This document shows positions 12,568 to 24,000 of a stretch of 64,000 nucleotides of DNA, in pieces. Positions within the stretch are counted from its first letter, which is position 1. Each line of letters starts with the position of its first letter. The position numbers and the translations under genes were made by a program. Under the pieces are notes generated by a model. That model was not told the DNA's origin, searched no databases, and saw nothing but the letters and a program-made list of their open reading frames with translations. Location of the stretch: the NCBI GenBank assembly GCA_033032865.1, contig JAWHQI010000306.1, forward strand, positions 1,426,001 through 1,490,000. Direction: 5' to 3'. Source of the stretch: Dactylorhiza incarnata (lineage: Eukaryota > Streptophyta > Magnoliopsida > Asparagales > Orchidaceae).

Positions 12568-14096
12568 CTAATGAATAAGAGATTTAGGTATCCAAAAGGG
12601 ACCAAGTGGGATGGTTCCTTTGGGTACCCAAATACATCGTGTTGGCTTTTGGGAAAATAATGATGAATGAGTTTTTTCAATTAAAGATGATATGCCATTT
12701 TTCTTTATGGGTCTCCATTCATACATTGGTTGTTTATCACTTAAATCCATATAATGATTATGTGACATCTTTAAATGATGATAGTTGTTTGAAAAATAAT
12801 TCATTGGGGGTTTATGTTTATTCAAACTATTTTTCAAAATAGATTGATGTTGATAATCATAATGAATTTTATTATATAGATTCTTTGAAAGTTTATAAGA
12901 GTGATTGTCTTTCTTTAGAATTGAATGTTGAAAGAGTGGGTTACAATATGTTTTAAATGATTGATTCTTATTTTGATGATTTTCATTTCCACTCTTTCTT
13001 ATAGACATACTCTTATAATGTGAAGGAAAATATTTTATAGTTTGTTTTTCATATAAAGGAGTTTTTTAAATTTGAGTCATGTTTGAAAATATATTGAGAC
13101 TTATAATAGTGACTCTTAAGAATTTTGTGAGGGTCATAATTCTTTTTGAAATTAAACTCCGTTTGAGTTGATGTATGAAAATGGTCCTTTTTAGAAATGA
13201 TTTTGTAAGTTAATTTATCCTTGTTATTCAAAATCTTATGATGAAAATCATTACTTGACATTTGAAATTTTTCAACAAAAGATTTTAATTGTGTTAACTT
13301 ACAAGTTAAAGCATCATTTTCAATTATCAATTTTTCATTATGCTTTTTAGAAACTAAGAGCCCTTTTTCAATATCCTTGAATTTTTCTTTTAATAGATTG
13401 CAATCAAAACAAAGTTTTGAAATTGTAATAAAAGAGCAAGATGGAGAAGTCACATCATAATTAGATTTAACATTAGCTTTTAACCTTTTATTTTCTAAAC
13501 GTAATTTATCATTTGTAATTTTCAATTTCTTAATTTTACGTTTAACAATTTGTAGCATATGTAATGTGGAAATAGATTTTGTCACAAAGAGAGAAGAATT
13601 TGATTTACTTACATTGCTATTGGGAGAGGCAAGATTTGAACATAAAGCTCCTTTAACATCTTTTTGGCACTCATCTTCCAAAGATAAGATTTCTTTTTCT
13701 CTTCCACTTGATGTGCACTCCATGGTTTCATCCTGAGAGATTCTTTCTTGAATGCATGTGCCAATTTGAATGTTTTCCACTTGTTGTGCATGCTCCACAC
13801 ATATACACGGAAGATCAAACATTTCATCAAGAAATTTCCAAACTTTGTAAGCATTATTGAAACAATAAATCTATTTGGAAATATCTTTTGATAAAGCGCA
13901 AAATAAAGTATTCATAGCCTTCGCATTTAAATGACATTCCAGTTTATTTGATTCATCCGCTGGTCTTATAATTGCCGTATTCCAAATTTTGATATCATAT
14001 GAGTTAAAAAAAGATTTCATTAATATTTTCCACCCTTTATAATTTTTACCTTCAAATAAAGATGGTGCCAATGATGTTTCATTTATAAGAAAGTTT
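12568..14096 (-). pseudogene. E1 gag-like protein with coiled coil, broken
   Basis: On the minus strand the N-terminal copia gag segment (about 14096-13871, with PSLFEGKNYKGWKIL and a LNAKAMNTLFCAL segment) ends in a stop at 13871. After a shift, 13822-13049 encodes a Glu-rich linker and a long Lys/Leu/Asn coiled coil (KRKIKKLKITNDKLRLENK). A last piece, 13008-12568, carries the C-terminal signature CIWVPKGT and ends WIPKSLIH. The true start is on the far side of E2, at 21653 (MASHDL). Gags of this type package retroelement RNA. Stops and two frame changes indicate decay. Confidence 0.75.
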
Positions 14097-15206
14097 TGTT
14101 GGAACATGGTCTTCCGCATCTCCTAGGTTTGAGAATAACAAATCCTATGTGTATTTGATCTTGTGTGTTCAAGTGTGCAGGTTAACATAGTTCATATGAC
14201 TCAAGGAGTATTCATGTTGACTGCCCCCAAAATTGAGGCCAAAATTTGAAAAGGCTCACTAACGCCGGCGGTAGCGATAGCGCCGGGCGCTAGCGATGAT
14301 TAGCGACAATCCGGCGGCGTTTATAGAAGGATGCTAGCGCCTGGCGGTAGCGGATAGCGCCGGCGGTAGCGTGACGCACATAAGGCATAGAGCAGCATGT
14401 TGCCGCGAATGGGAGATTCTGCCGCGCAAATTGTTTCTTAATCCGGGCTAGCGCCGGCGGTAGCGCTAGCGCCGGCGGTAGCGCTAAGGCTATAAAATGG
14501 ATGCCTTGGCTCCGAATTTATTATCCTCCTACAATCCCAAACTCCAGAGCTTCGTGCCACAGCAGAGAGAGGAAGATTCAGAGTGATACTCCCACAATTC
14601 CATAAAGCCTTAAGGAGATCCGTGGAGAAGATTTCAACACGCGTCATCATCGTGACGAAAGACCGCATCGACTACGATCATACTCTGCGGGCCTTCTTCC
14701 AGTTCTCCAAGAGATCCACATAGAGGGAGTTTTTATATTATTGTCTTTTCATTTCATATCTTTTCTGTAATCGGTAGTGAAATCGCCTCGTGTTGGCGAC
14801 TAGGTCTGGGGTAGGACTTAGAGCTGAAATTCGCCTCATGTTGGCGACTAGATCTAGGTTAGGTCTAGGGGGTGCTCGAGGCCTTTCTGGGGATAGATCG
14901 ACTAGAGCGGCTTGAGGCCGTATCTGGGGAGAGATCGGCTAAAGCCAACCGGTTCGTGGGGATACGAGTCGGTATAGAAAACGAAAAAGGATTTTTATTA
15001 GTCGCCTCTGATTTCTAGCGTCATAGAAATCAAGTTTTGTAAAACATTATTTGATATTAATAAAGCATGTCTCTTCATTATTGTTTTACTTGATTTCTCT
15101 TTGTATTAATCTTGCAATATTTCAAAGTTTTCTAAATATAATCTAAAGTTTTTGAAAACCCTTATTCACCCCCCCCCCCCCTCTAAGGGCGCCGACCGAT
15201 CCAACA
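14097..15206 (+). repeat. E2 5' LTR
   Basis: 1110 bp, from TGTTGGAACATGG to CCGATCCAACA. The U3 part (14260-14490) holds a cluster of TAGCGCCGGCGG-type motifs that stops right before the TATA box. A C run at 15169-15182 marks the end region. Confidence 0.92.
14491..14497 (+). promoter_or_regulatory. E2 LTR TATA box
   Basis: TATAAAA within aaggctataaaatgg, directly 3' of tandem GC motifs (14450-14486). The equivalent in the 3' LTR is 20903-20909. Transcription of the element would start about 30 bp downstream. Confidence 0.65.
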
Positions 15207-15254
15207 AGTGGTAGCAGAGGGGTTTTATTCCAATCGGCTTAACAACCGGGAATA

Positions 15255-16742
15255 ATGGCGTCTCATGATCTCGCTTCTTTTAGTGGGGGAAATTTTTGTG
15301 AAGAAGAAAAATCACATACACCACCTTTATTTGAAGGGACAAATTATAAAGGATGGAAAATCTTAATTGAAAAATTTATTAAAACTTTAGACATCGAAGT
15401 TTGGAATTTAGCAATAGCAAGACCTGCAAATAAAACAAATAAAAAAGAACTTCAATTGAATGCAAAAGCTAAACACTATTTATTTTGCGGTCTATCAAAT
15501 GAAATTTTCAAATTGATATATTGTTTTTCAAGTGCATATAAAGTATGACAATTTCTTGACGAAATGTATGATTCTCCCTCTACAGGTACAGAACAATCGC
15601 AAGAACCGGAGAAAATGCAAGTGTGCACAAATCTTCAAGAATGCCCCTCTCATGACGAATCAATAGAGCACACATCAAATGAAAGAGAAGAAGAAATCTT
15701 ACTTTTGGAAGAGGAGTGCCAAGAAGAAGACAAAGGAACAATATGTTCAAATCCTCCCTCATCCAAAGGCAATGTAAGGAAATCAAATTCTATCTTTTGT
15801 ACTTATATCTCTTCATTACAATTGTTACAAAATACAAAGCGCAAAATTAAGAATTTAAAAAATGCTAATAAACTTTTGCGCTTAGAAAATAAAAATTTAA
15901 AAGCAAAAATTAACGAAGAATCAAATTCTAATTCTACCCATGGCTCCTTAGTTGAAAACATTGCATCTTGTGTAGAATATAATGAATTAAAAGAAAAATA
16001 CAAGAAACTTGAAAATGAGCTTATTTTTGTAAAAGAACAAAATGAAAAATTATGTTTAAAAAATTCTTCTTTAAAAAATGATTGTGCTAAGTGTAAAGAT
16101 TATAAAACTGAAATTAAAGAGATTGATGAAACATTTGATGAATATAGGAATAGATATCAAAATCACATTAATTCAATTGTCACCACTCTTAAGAATAGCA
16201 CAATTGCATATAATAAAGCAAGACATAATTTTAAACTCCAAAATGATGAATTAAAATCAAAAATCAATTTGCTTATGGAAATTATGAATAAAATTTCAAA
16301 ACACACAAGTTCACAAAATCAAACAATATCCAAAAGCAAGTTGAATACAAATATGAATATCATACTTAAACCAAATATTGGGAATAAGAAACAAAAAGCT
16401 TTTGAAAATCATAAGCCAAGTTTTGAATGGAGACCAAAAAGCAAAAATGAAACCTTAAATGCAATGATCCATTCATCACAATCTTTTCCAAACTTAAATT
16501 CAAATGAAAACAAATTTCCATTATATAATAAATTCAAGAGTAATGATTATGGAAATTTGAAAAACAAAAATTACATTTTTTTCATGGTACGAATGGAAAC
16601 CCATACTTAAGAATGACGCACTAATATCAAACGAAAGGGCTCATTCAAACATATCTCCCCAAAAGAAAACACAATGTATTTGGGTACCCAAAGGAACCGT
16701 CACTCCCGGTCCTCTTTGGATACCTAAATCTCTTATTCATTA
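15255..16742 (+). pseudogene. E2 gag-like protein with long coiled coil
   Basis: The ATG at 15255 opens MASHDLASFSGGN and a copia gag core (PPLFEGTNYKGWKIL, then a LNAKAKHYLFCGL segment) that stops at 15548. The next frame, 15564-16610, encodes a Glu-rich linker and a coiled coil of about 200 residues rich in Lys, Asn, Leu and Glu (LLRLENKNLKAK, ELKEKYKKLENEL). A further shift gives CIWVPKGT and WIPKSLIH, ending at about 16742. The parts and their order match E1. No protease, integrase, reverse transcriptase or RNase H follows. The one stop between the gag core and the coiled coil also occurs at the same place in E1, so it could be ancestral rather than fresh damage. Confidence 0.78.
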
Positions 16743-19700
16743 GTATCCCATCATTTGCATGAAGTAGAAACCTAATAAAAATGAAATATCATTATTCTAC
16801 TTCATGATTTGCTTAAATTTCTTTTTGTTTATTCTCTTTTGTTTCTTCTTAAACTATCATGCTATGCTCACTCTATATATCTTGAAAAGTCATATCATTT
16901 TGTTTAAGTGATCTACTTATCCTTTTTATTTTTACCTTCTAAATCCATTACTTTTTAAATGTCTTGAATTATAAATTGTAAATTGAAATTATTGTCAAGA
17001 CTAATGATATTACTTTAATGTACTTAAATGGTTTATTAAAGGGCTTAGGCTAAAAATTAAAATGCGAAATGCATTGATCTTGTTTTGTTGATTATGATAG
17101 CCCTTATAATAAAGAAAAATATTTTTCACAAAATGCATGATTAATCCTATGTTTAACATTGCATCCAAACTCATCTTCCTAGCATCACTTTTTGGTTTAT
17201 GCTTATATATCTATGCTAGGTACAACATTTATGATGTTATTCATATTTTATGACAACAATTTGATTTGAAATCATAATAGAATACTAAAATTCCATCAAT
17301 CACATAGTTTATGGATTAATCATTAGAACATATATTATTTGGCTTATTCGAACATGCTATCTTGTGCTTACATTTCCTATCAGTTTGAACTTACATTATA
17401 TTGATAAATACAAGCCCTAGAAAAATGAAAATGAAAATATAAGAAAATATATATCATGCATTGTCAAGTCATATACAAAATTGCTAATGTTTCATGAAAT
17501 TTGCACTATCTAGTCATTTCCTAAAAATCTGAAATTTCAGCATGAAACTACTATTATGACACTTAATCAAGATCAACAATTAAAAATTTCAAAATCATAA
17601 AAAATCGTGTACTGTTTCCCGCGCTAACGCTAACGCCGGCGCTAGCACACCTATGTGTTTTTCTGTAATTTTAACATTTTGAAAAATCCCTAAAAATATA
17701 TTAATCTATGTATACTATTCATTTCTGCATTGTTGCTTTTGTTATATTTTTGAAAAATCAAATACAAAAATACAAAAGCCAAATTATAAAAATATTATAT
17801 GTTTTGCCTTTGTGATTTGTCATCTGTTTTTCTTAAAGCAAAAATCAAACACAAAAATATAAAACAAAAAAATTATCAAAAATTGTTATTTTTTGAACTT
17901 AACTTTTTACTTATATCTTGCGAAAGGGTGATTTGGGCTATCATCCTATCATATCACCTAGTACCGGGCGAACCTCTCACAAGGTAGTCCTCGGGAAGTC
18001 CAAGATCAATTTTTATGAGTTCAAACTTTAAATAAAAATTATTTTTCAAAAATATCAACAAAATATTGTATGGACTTCATTGAAAATCAAGCATGATTTA
18101 ACCTATTATTTAGAACTTCTATAATGTTGCAATTTATCTTTTCAAACTACTTTGAACATTGCTTTCATCATGTTTTGATATATCTATTAATATGTGCATC
18201 AATTATATTGTAAAAGTTGTGTAGAACTATGTGTAGCATGCCTCTAAGTATGAGTAAATATTTTATGTTTGATAATGATCTTTATTCACTCACTTATTTT
18301 GGCATTGTCTACATTTGTGTTTAATCTAAGAATGTTTGTGTATGTTTTGTATTAGTACAATGAATTAAAATTGCACAAGTATCTTACCTACACTCCTTTA
18401 TTTGCACTTTTAAAAATTAAGAAAAGTGGTTATCTTTCTCATAAATAATATTGGTTTGCAAAATAAGTGTATTCTGAGAACTTTGTACAATACAAAATCA
18501 TAAAATAAAGTGACAAAGATAACTCCACCAAACACTACTTGAACCTCCTGATAAGTCTTAATAAGCGTTGTGAGGTTGAGCACCTTGGAAAGAATAATAA
18601 AGTATCTTGTGCAAACCATAACTTTCTTTCAAAATAAAAAAACCACTTATTCTTAAGTACACCGGATCACAAAAAAAAAATCAATATTGAAGAATAAAAT
18701 TATGTGATCCCCCAAGCACTACTTTGCACCCTGATAAGTCTTAATGAGCATTGTGTGTGCAAAGCACCTTGGTAGTTGTACATTTTTGTTTGTGCATTGA
18801 AGTGAGTGGAAGTAAAATTATTTGTGTTTTATTGTGCTCTTTACTTTACATATTACTTGTATTTTTGATTAAAACATTTGTTTACTCTATTCAAAATACA
18901 CTTTTGTGCACATCATTATCTTCCATAACACTTCTTCTCATGAGTATTGGATCCTAATGCAAATTCTATACTGCTCTTTATTTATGATATGCACTAGATA
19001 ACCTAACATGTTCTCTACAATGTTTAGTATGTTTTGAAATTACGAATTAACATAACATTGTAGTACTCTCTTTTTGATAACATTATTTCATGCTTGGTTA
19101 CTTTATAATTATCAAACTTAAAGATTTTAATTGAAAAATGATTTACAAAAACATCTTTTTGAAATTTAACTCATATATTTTTCTATGGATCATCATTGAT
19201 TACAATAAGATGTTTCTTGTATTTCTATAAGTCTTCTGCATCATCACCATATAATTGTTTTATCTTGCGCTTTCATGCTCATATCAAGTCTTAAATCTCA
19301 ATTTTTTCTAAAAACAAGTGGTAGACTTGCTTGGTAAAAATTTATATTGGTTATTCTAACACGCATATCATTTTTATGCTAAAAACTCTGATTTATTTCT
19401 ATATAAACTTTTATGCTAAACACTCCTCCAACAAGTGAAATATTACTTATAAAACATCCTCTTATTATTGAATTTCAAATCAAACTTTACTGTTGTGTTT
19501 CCAATTGCTAAAAGGATGTTGTTTCTTTATTCCAAAATGCTTTAACTCTTATCTTTATAAAGTTAGTTTTGAAACTCAAAAACATCTTCTTTTTGAACGT
19601 AAACTCTTATTTAGTATTATGATGTTTTTTTGAAATCTTCCGCAATACTCCAACTCTAATTCATTCATGAATTTCAATATAGCTAAGTGTGTTTTATTTC

Positions 19701-20493
19701 AAAATAAAATTCAAATAAAAACCTATATGCTATGAATCTTCCCATTAGATTTAAATGCTTAATGTTTCCAATAATTATTATCCATGACTTCATATCTCAC
19801 CATAGCGGGGGCGTAGGGTTGTAGACATTAGATAATCTTATCTCTAGTCATGTCTTGTCCTTAACCGGGGAGGGTTCCAGTGGGGCCTTGCGAGGCACTG
19901 GGGGGAAAGAGTGCTAGGTTAAGTGTTTGTCTAGTGTTTGCATATGGGACTAACACCCCAACCTACGGCATGTTTGCAGCTCCTCATGCCCATCCGTCAC
20001 TTAGTACGAGGCTAGGGTGTAGGCATATTGTCTGGGTAGATTGGTTATTTGGAAATCATTTTGTTTATGTTTAAAACTCTTATTTAAAGGGGAAATCATT
20101 ATTTTTTTTGGCTAAAAACTCTGATCTATTTCTCTAAAAATTGTTCTAAAACTCCTTATCATTTCCTTCTCACTAAGAAGCTCGATCATGCCGTTATCTT
20201 ATTATCAAAACTTTTATGTGGTGCCTCCTAACCCACTTTTGTTAATAACAAAAGGGGGAGAGCTAACATGATAAATATAATCTGCTATCAAAATAGAAAA
20301 CTAACATGTTTAATTAAGATGATAGCATACAGTTTAGGGGAGCATTCACATAGGGGGAGCATGTATTTAGGGGGAGCAATTCTAAATGCTAAAATCGATT
20401 ATTATCCTAAGTCATCACTTTCACACACACAAATAGGATTTCATCATGCTTATATATTAATGCTCTGATTTATCATTAATGAATTTGTTATTA
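16743..20493. other. E2 AT-rich non-coding internal region
   Basis: No credible ORF. It is AT-rich with three islands of interest: a GC palindromic motif at 17620-17647, an imperfectly repeated cctgataagtctta segment (18535-18600 and 18697-18772), and the conserved block 19790-20042. Short ORFs here have no family features. Confidence 0.7.
19790..20042 (+). repeat. Conserved GC-rich block, E2 copy
   Basis: Same block as 10191-10448 on the opposite strand. It starts near cttcatatctcac and ends near tgtctgggtag. It contains many CpG and GGGG tracts in an otherwise AT-rich region. Confidence 0.75.
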
Positions 20494-20496
20494 TCA

Positions 20497-20508
20497 AAAG
20501 GGGGAGTT
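20497..20508 (+). promoter_or_regulatory. E2 polypurine tract
   Basis: aaaagggggagt immediately upstream of the 3' LTR, the plus-strand primer position. The wording ttatcaaaagggggag is typical of large plant copia elements. Confidence 0.8.
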
Positions 20509-21613
20509 TGTTGGAACATGGTCTTCCGCATCTCCTAGGTTTGAGAATAACAAATCCTATGTGTATTTGATCTTGTGTGTTCAAGTGTGCAGGTTAACAT
20601 AGTTCATATGACTCAAGGAGTACTCATGTTGACTGCCCCCAAAATTGAGGCCAAAATTCGAAAAGGCTCACTAACGCCGGCGGTAGCGATAGCGCCGGGC
20701 GCTAGCGATGATTAGCGACAATCCGGCGGCGTTTATAGAAGGATGCTAGCGTCTGGCGGTAGCGGATAACGTCGGCGGTAGCGTGACGCACATAAGGCAT
20801 AGAGCAGCATGTTGCCGCGAATGGGAGATTCTGCCGCGCAAATTGTTTCTTAATCCGGGCTAGCGTCGGCGGTAGCGCTAGCGCCGGCGGTAGTGCTAAG
20901 GCTATAAAATGGATGCCTTGGCTCCGAATTTATCATCCTCCTACAATCCCAAACTCCAGAGCTTCGTGCCACAGCAGAGAGAGGAAGATTCAGAGTGATA
21001 CTCCCACAATTCCATAAAGCCTTAAGGAGATCCGTGGAGAAGATTTCAACACGCGTCATCATCGTGACGAAAGACCGCATCGACTACGATCATACTCTGT
21101 GGGCCTTCGTCCACTTCTCCAAGAGATCCACATAGAGGGAGTTTTTATATTATTGTCTTTTCATTTCATATCTTTTCTGTAAACGGTAGTGAAAGCGCCT
21201 CGTGTTGGCGACTAGGTCTGGGGTAGGACTTAGGGCTGAAATTCGCCTCGTGTTGACAACTAGATCTAGGTTAGGTCTAGGGGGTGCTCGAGGCCTTTCT
21301 GGGGATAGATCGGCTAGAGCGGCTTGAGGCCGTATCTGGGGAGAGATCGGTTAAAGCCAACCGGTTCGTGGGGATACGAGTCGGTATAGAAAACGAAAAA
21401 GGATTTTTATTAGTCGCCTCCGATTTCTTGCGTCATAGAAATCAAGTTTTGTAAAACATTATTTGATATTAATAAAGCATGTCTCTTCATTATTGTTTTA
21501 CTTGATTTCTCTTTGTATTAATCTTGCAATATTTCAAAGTTTTATAAATATAATCTAAAGTTTTTGAAAACTCTTATTCACCCCCCCCCCTAAGGGCGCC
21601 GACCGATCCAACA
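20509..21613 (+). repeat. E2 3' LTR
   Basis: 1105 bp, near-identical to 14097-15206. Differences include several C/T or G/A changes at CpG sites in the motif cluster and a shorter C run. Confidence 0.92.
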
Positions 21614-21702
21614 AGTTTCCCCCACTAGTAGAATCGAGATCATGAGACGCCATCATTCCCGGTTTGTAAACCAATTTGGAATAACACCCCTCTGATACCA
21701 CT
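21614..21702 (-). other. E1 gag start and primer site, cut off from the rest by E2
   Basis: On the minus strand this holds the E1 primer site (21700-21689), a short leader and the gag ATG at 21653-21651 (MASHDLDSTSGGN). The coding sequence resumes at 14096. The start matches the E2 start MASHDL, which confirms the reading. Confidence 0.8.
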
Positions 21703-22787
21703 TGTTGGATCGATAGGCGCCCTTAGAGGGGGGGGGGGGGGGGGGGGTGAATAAGGGAATAAAATTCTTTTTAAAGTTTTAGATGATTTACTAAGTTATT
21801 TTAAAGTAAATGTAAATGAAATAACAATTTAGCTTAAAGGAAGAAACAATTGTAATTTGCAATTTTATAATTTACGCCAAATGAGAGAAATCAAGTAAAC
21901 ACAAATAGAGACATGATTATATTATATAAAAAAGGTATTTACATAAATTTGATTTCAATATCGCTAGAAATCAGAGGCGTATAAAATAAAACAATTTTTC
22001 CTTTTCTATACCGACTTGTATCCCCACAAATCGGTTGGCTTTAGTCTATCCTTCCTCGGATATGGCCTCAAGCCGCTCTAGCCAATCCTACTCCGGATAT
22101 GGCCTCGAGCACCCCCTAGATCTAATCTCCTAGACCTAGTCGCCAACTCACGCGACGAATTAACCCCTAAGCCGCGCAAGGACCTAGTCGCCAACACAAG
22201 GCGAATTCTACTACAAAAATTACAATAATGAAATAAAGAAAATAACAAGAACTCCCTCTATGAGATTTCTGAAGTTGAGGATGAAGTATCGCTGTGGCAC
22301 AAGCGAGGTTGAAGCGATCATTCTTCGGATGCAACGTGGGGCCTTCCTTCTCCAGAAATCTTCTTTGGCTTTGAGTGGGAGATGAACTTTCGGCAGAGTA
22401 ACAGCTCTGGAAATTTGGCACAAGTAATCTCTCTGGAAGCTCTAACCAAAACGAGAGAGAACCCATCAATTTATAGACCTTGGAGATAGCGCCTGCGGTA
22501 GCTCCTAGCGCCCGTGGTAGCGTTCGTGTAGAGCGGTTGCGCAACCGTCGGCGGTGTGGCGTTGAGCGCACGAACTTGAGCTAGCGCTGGCGGTAGCGCG
22601 AGCGTCTGCGGTAACATCTAGCGCTGGCGGTAGTGCTTTAGTTCAGTTTGTTGGTTCCAAGCTGCTTTCTACCTGTGGAGTATTGCACATATAGTTCCTG
22701 CACACTATAAACACACGACAAGCATGATCAAATACAATTTGGGATTTGTTATTCTCAAACAAAGGGATGTGACACACATGTCCAACA
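21703..22787 (-). repeat. E1 5' LTR
   Basis: 1085 bp. On the minus strand it begins TGTTGGACATGTG and ends ATCGATCCAACA next to the primer site. A minus-strand TATA (plus atttata, 22469-22475) lies just after a GC-motif cluster at 22485-22640. A G run of about 22 occurs at 21727-21748. Confidence 0.9.
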
Positions 22788-22792
22788 TGCTG

Positions 22793-23215
22793 GTGAAGAA
22801 TGTGTGTGTTCAAACCGTTGACGACCGTACGAGGGCAGACCCTTATGACGTCGAGACCTTACTGCGGTTAGAAGGGCGGACCTTCGATCGACGGCAGTGC
22901 GAAGTCCCGGGGACAGGGCCCCAGAATGGCCGGTGAAGAGCGTGTTCGTTCAAACCATTGACGACCGCAAGAGGGGCAGGCCCTTACGACGCCGAGACCT
23001 TACTGCCGGGAGAAGGGCGGACCTTCGATCGACGGTAGTGCGAAGTCCCAGGGGCAGGGCCCCAGAATGGCCGGTGAAGTGCGTGTGCGTTCAAACTATT
23101 GACGACCGTAAGAGGGGCGGGCACTTACGACATTGGGACCTTACTGCGGAGAGAAGGGCGGACCTTCGATCGGCGACAGTGCGAAGTCCCAGGGGCAGGG
23201 CCCCAGAATGTTCCT
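22793..23215. repeat. Tandem repeat, about 138 bp unit, three copies
   Basis: Each unit has gttcaaaccgttgacgaccg-like text, a gggcggaccttcgatcg core and an end reading agggccccagaatggcc. The units start near 22793, 22935 and 23074. A partial unit lies at 5810-5851, on the other side of E1. This is the 3' internal region of E0. Confidence 0.8.
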
Positions 23216-23409
23216 GCGGTAGCAGAGTTAAGAACAAGTAAAGCATATTTAATTAAAATAAACATTGATACATGCGCAAGTGTAATCTTGCGGATTTGGA
23301 GTTAGCGATTGTTTTTAATATAAACTAAATGAGAGTGTAGATAATGCAGGGCTCCCTTTCCCGATTCCTGGTCTTTCTGAGTAGCGCTTGCACGAGTTCT
23401 CCGGATCAC

Positions 23410-24000
23410 CTAGCGTGAAGCGCGACAGTGGTTTAGGAGCTGATCACTTCGGCGGCTGGCCCCCGGCTGCCTTCTCGCGAGATATTTTGCGAAAAATCTC
23501 GAGGTGTACTGACTGACAAGGCGCTCGATTACGTCCTTCAGGCTGAAACATTGCCTCGTACGGTGCCCCAGGCTCTTGTGAAAATCACAGAACAGGGATT
23601 GATCCCCTGCAATTCGGGGGAGCGGTCTTGGCCACTTGACGATCTTGCTGTTGTAGATTACCGATAAGATATGCTCGCGGGAGGCGTTTAACGGTGTGTA
23701 GACCCAGGTTCTTTGGTTCGTCGACTCTCGGGGACAGTTAAGTCGACCAGCCTTTGGCAGCAGTTGTTGTCCCTTCCTCTTCTGACCCATGATTTCAAGT
23801 TGTCGTGGGTTCGATGGCACTAGGAGATTGGCTACTACTGTCAGTGTTGGGGATGCGCGGCTTTCTTGTGGGCAGTCTTTCTCAAGATTTGGACTCCGTG
23901 ACGGCTCATGGCTGATCCAAGGAACTTTGACTGCTGCGGCGCTGAGACTACAAACTGACTTTTGGAGGATCTTCCCTTTGCTTACCTTGCGGCCCGCCAT
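23410..24000 (-). pseudogene. E0 gag C-terminal part with zinc knuckle
   Basis: Minus-strand reading resembles the end of a Ty3/gypsy gag. It has a YTPLNASREHIL segment followed by a knuckle-like CDFHKSLGHRTRQC and a helical tail (DVIERLVSQY). The composite element at 31.5-32.9 kb has the same order (YTPLNTTR, then CDFHRGRGHKTEDC), so the two gags belong to one lineage. It is separated from the gag N-terminal part (24483-25015) by a protease-like segment, which is not the normal order. Confidence 0.7.

Larger units (their letters stand above)
14097..21613 (+). mobile_element. Gag-only copia-like retrotransposon E2, inserted in E1
   Basis: Complete non-autonomous element: 5' LTR 14097-15206, 3' LTR 20509-21613, and AGTTT duplications at 14092-14096 and 21614-21618. 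The primer site 15209-15220 (tggtagcagagg) is near the initiator-Met-tRNA complement. The purine tract is 20497-20508 (aaaagggggagt). The LTRs are highly similar and differ mainly at CpG positions and in a C run, so this is a comparatively recent insertion. Only gag is encoded. It has the opposite orientation to E1, to which it is related. Confidence 0.93.
5852..22787 (-). mobile_element. Gag-only copia-like retrotransposon E1 (hosts E2 and a solo LTR)
   Basis: E1 lies on the minus strand. Its 5' LTR is 21703-22787 and its 3' LTR is 5852-8196. Target-site duplications TGCTG flank it at 5847-5851 and 22788-22792. The primer site on the minus strand (21689-21700, TGGTATCAGAGG) matches the initiator-Met-tRNA complement at 11 of 12 bases. 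A purine tract (minus AAAAGGAGGAGAT) abuts the 3' LTR at 8197-8209. Only a gag-like ORF is present; no protease, integrase or reverse transcriptase was seen. It is therefore a non-autonomous, LARD-type element. E2 interrupts its gag at 14097 and a solo LTR interrupts its 3' LTR at 6566. Confidence 0.9.

Noticed and set aside
19860..19900. tRNA-like B box (gggttccagtgg) in the conserved block
   Set aside because: It departs from the consensus and no A box or cloverleaf could be built.
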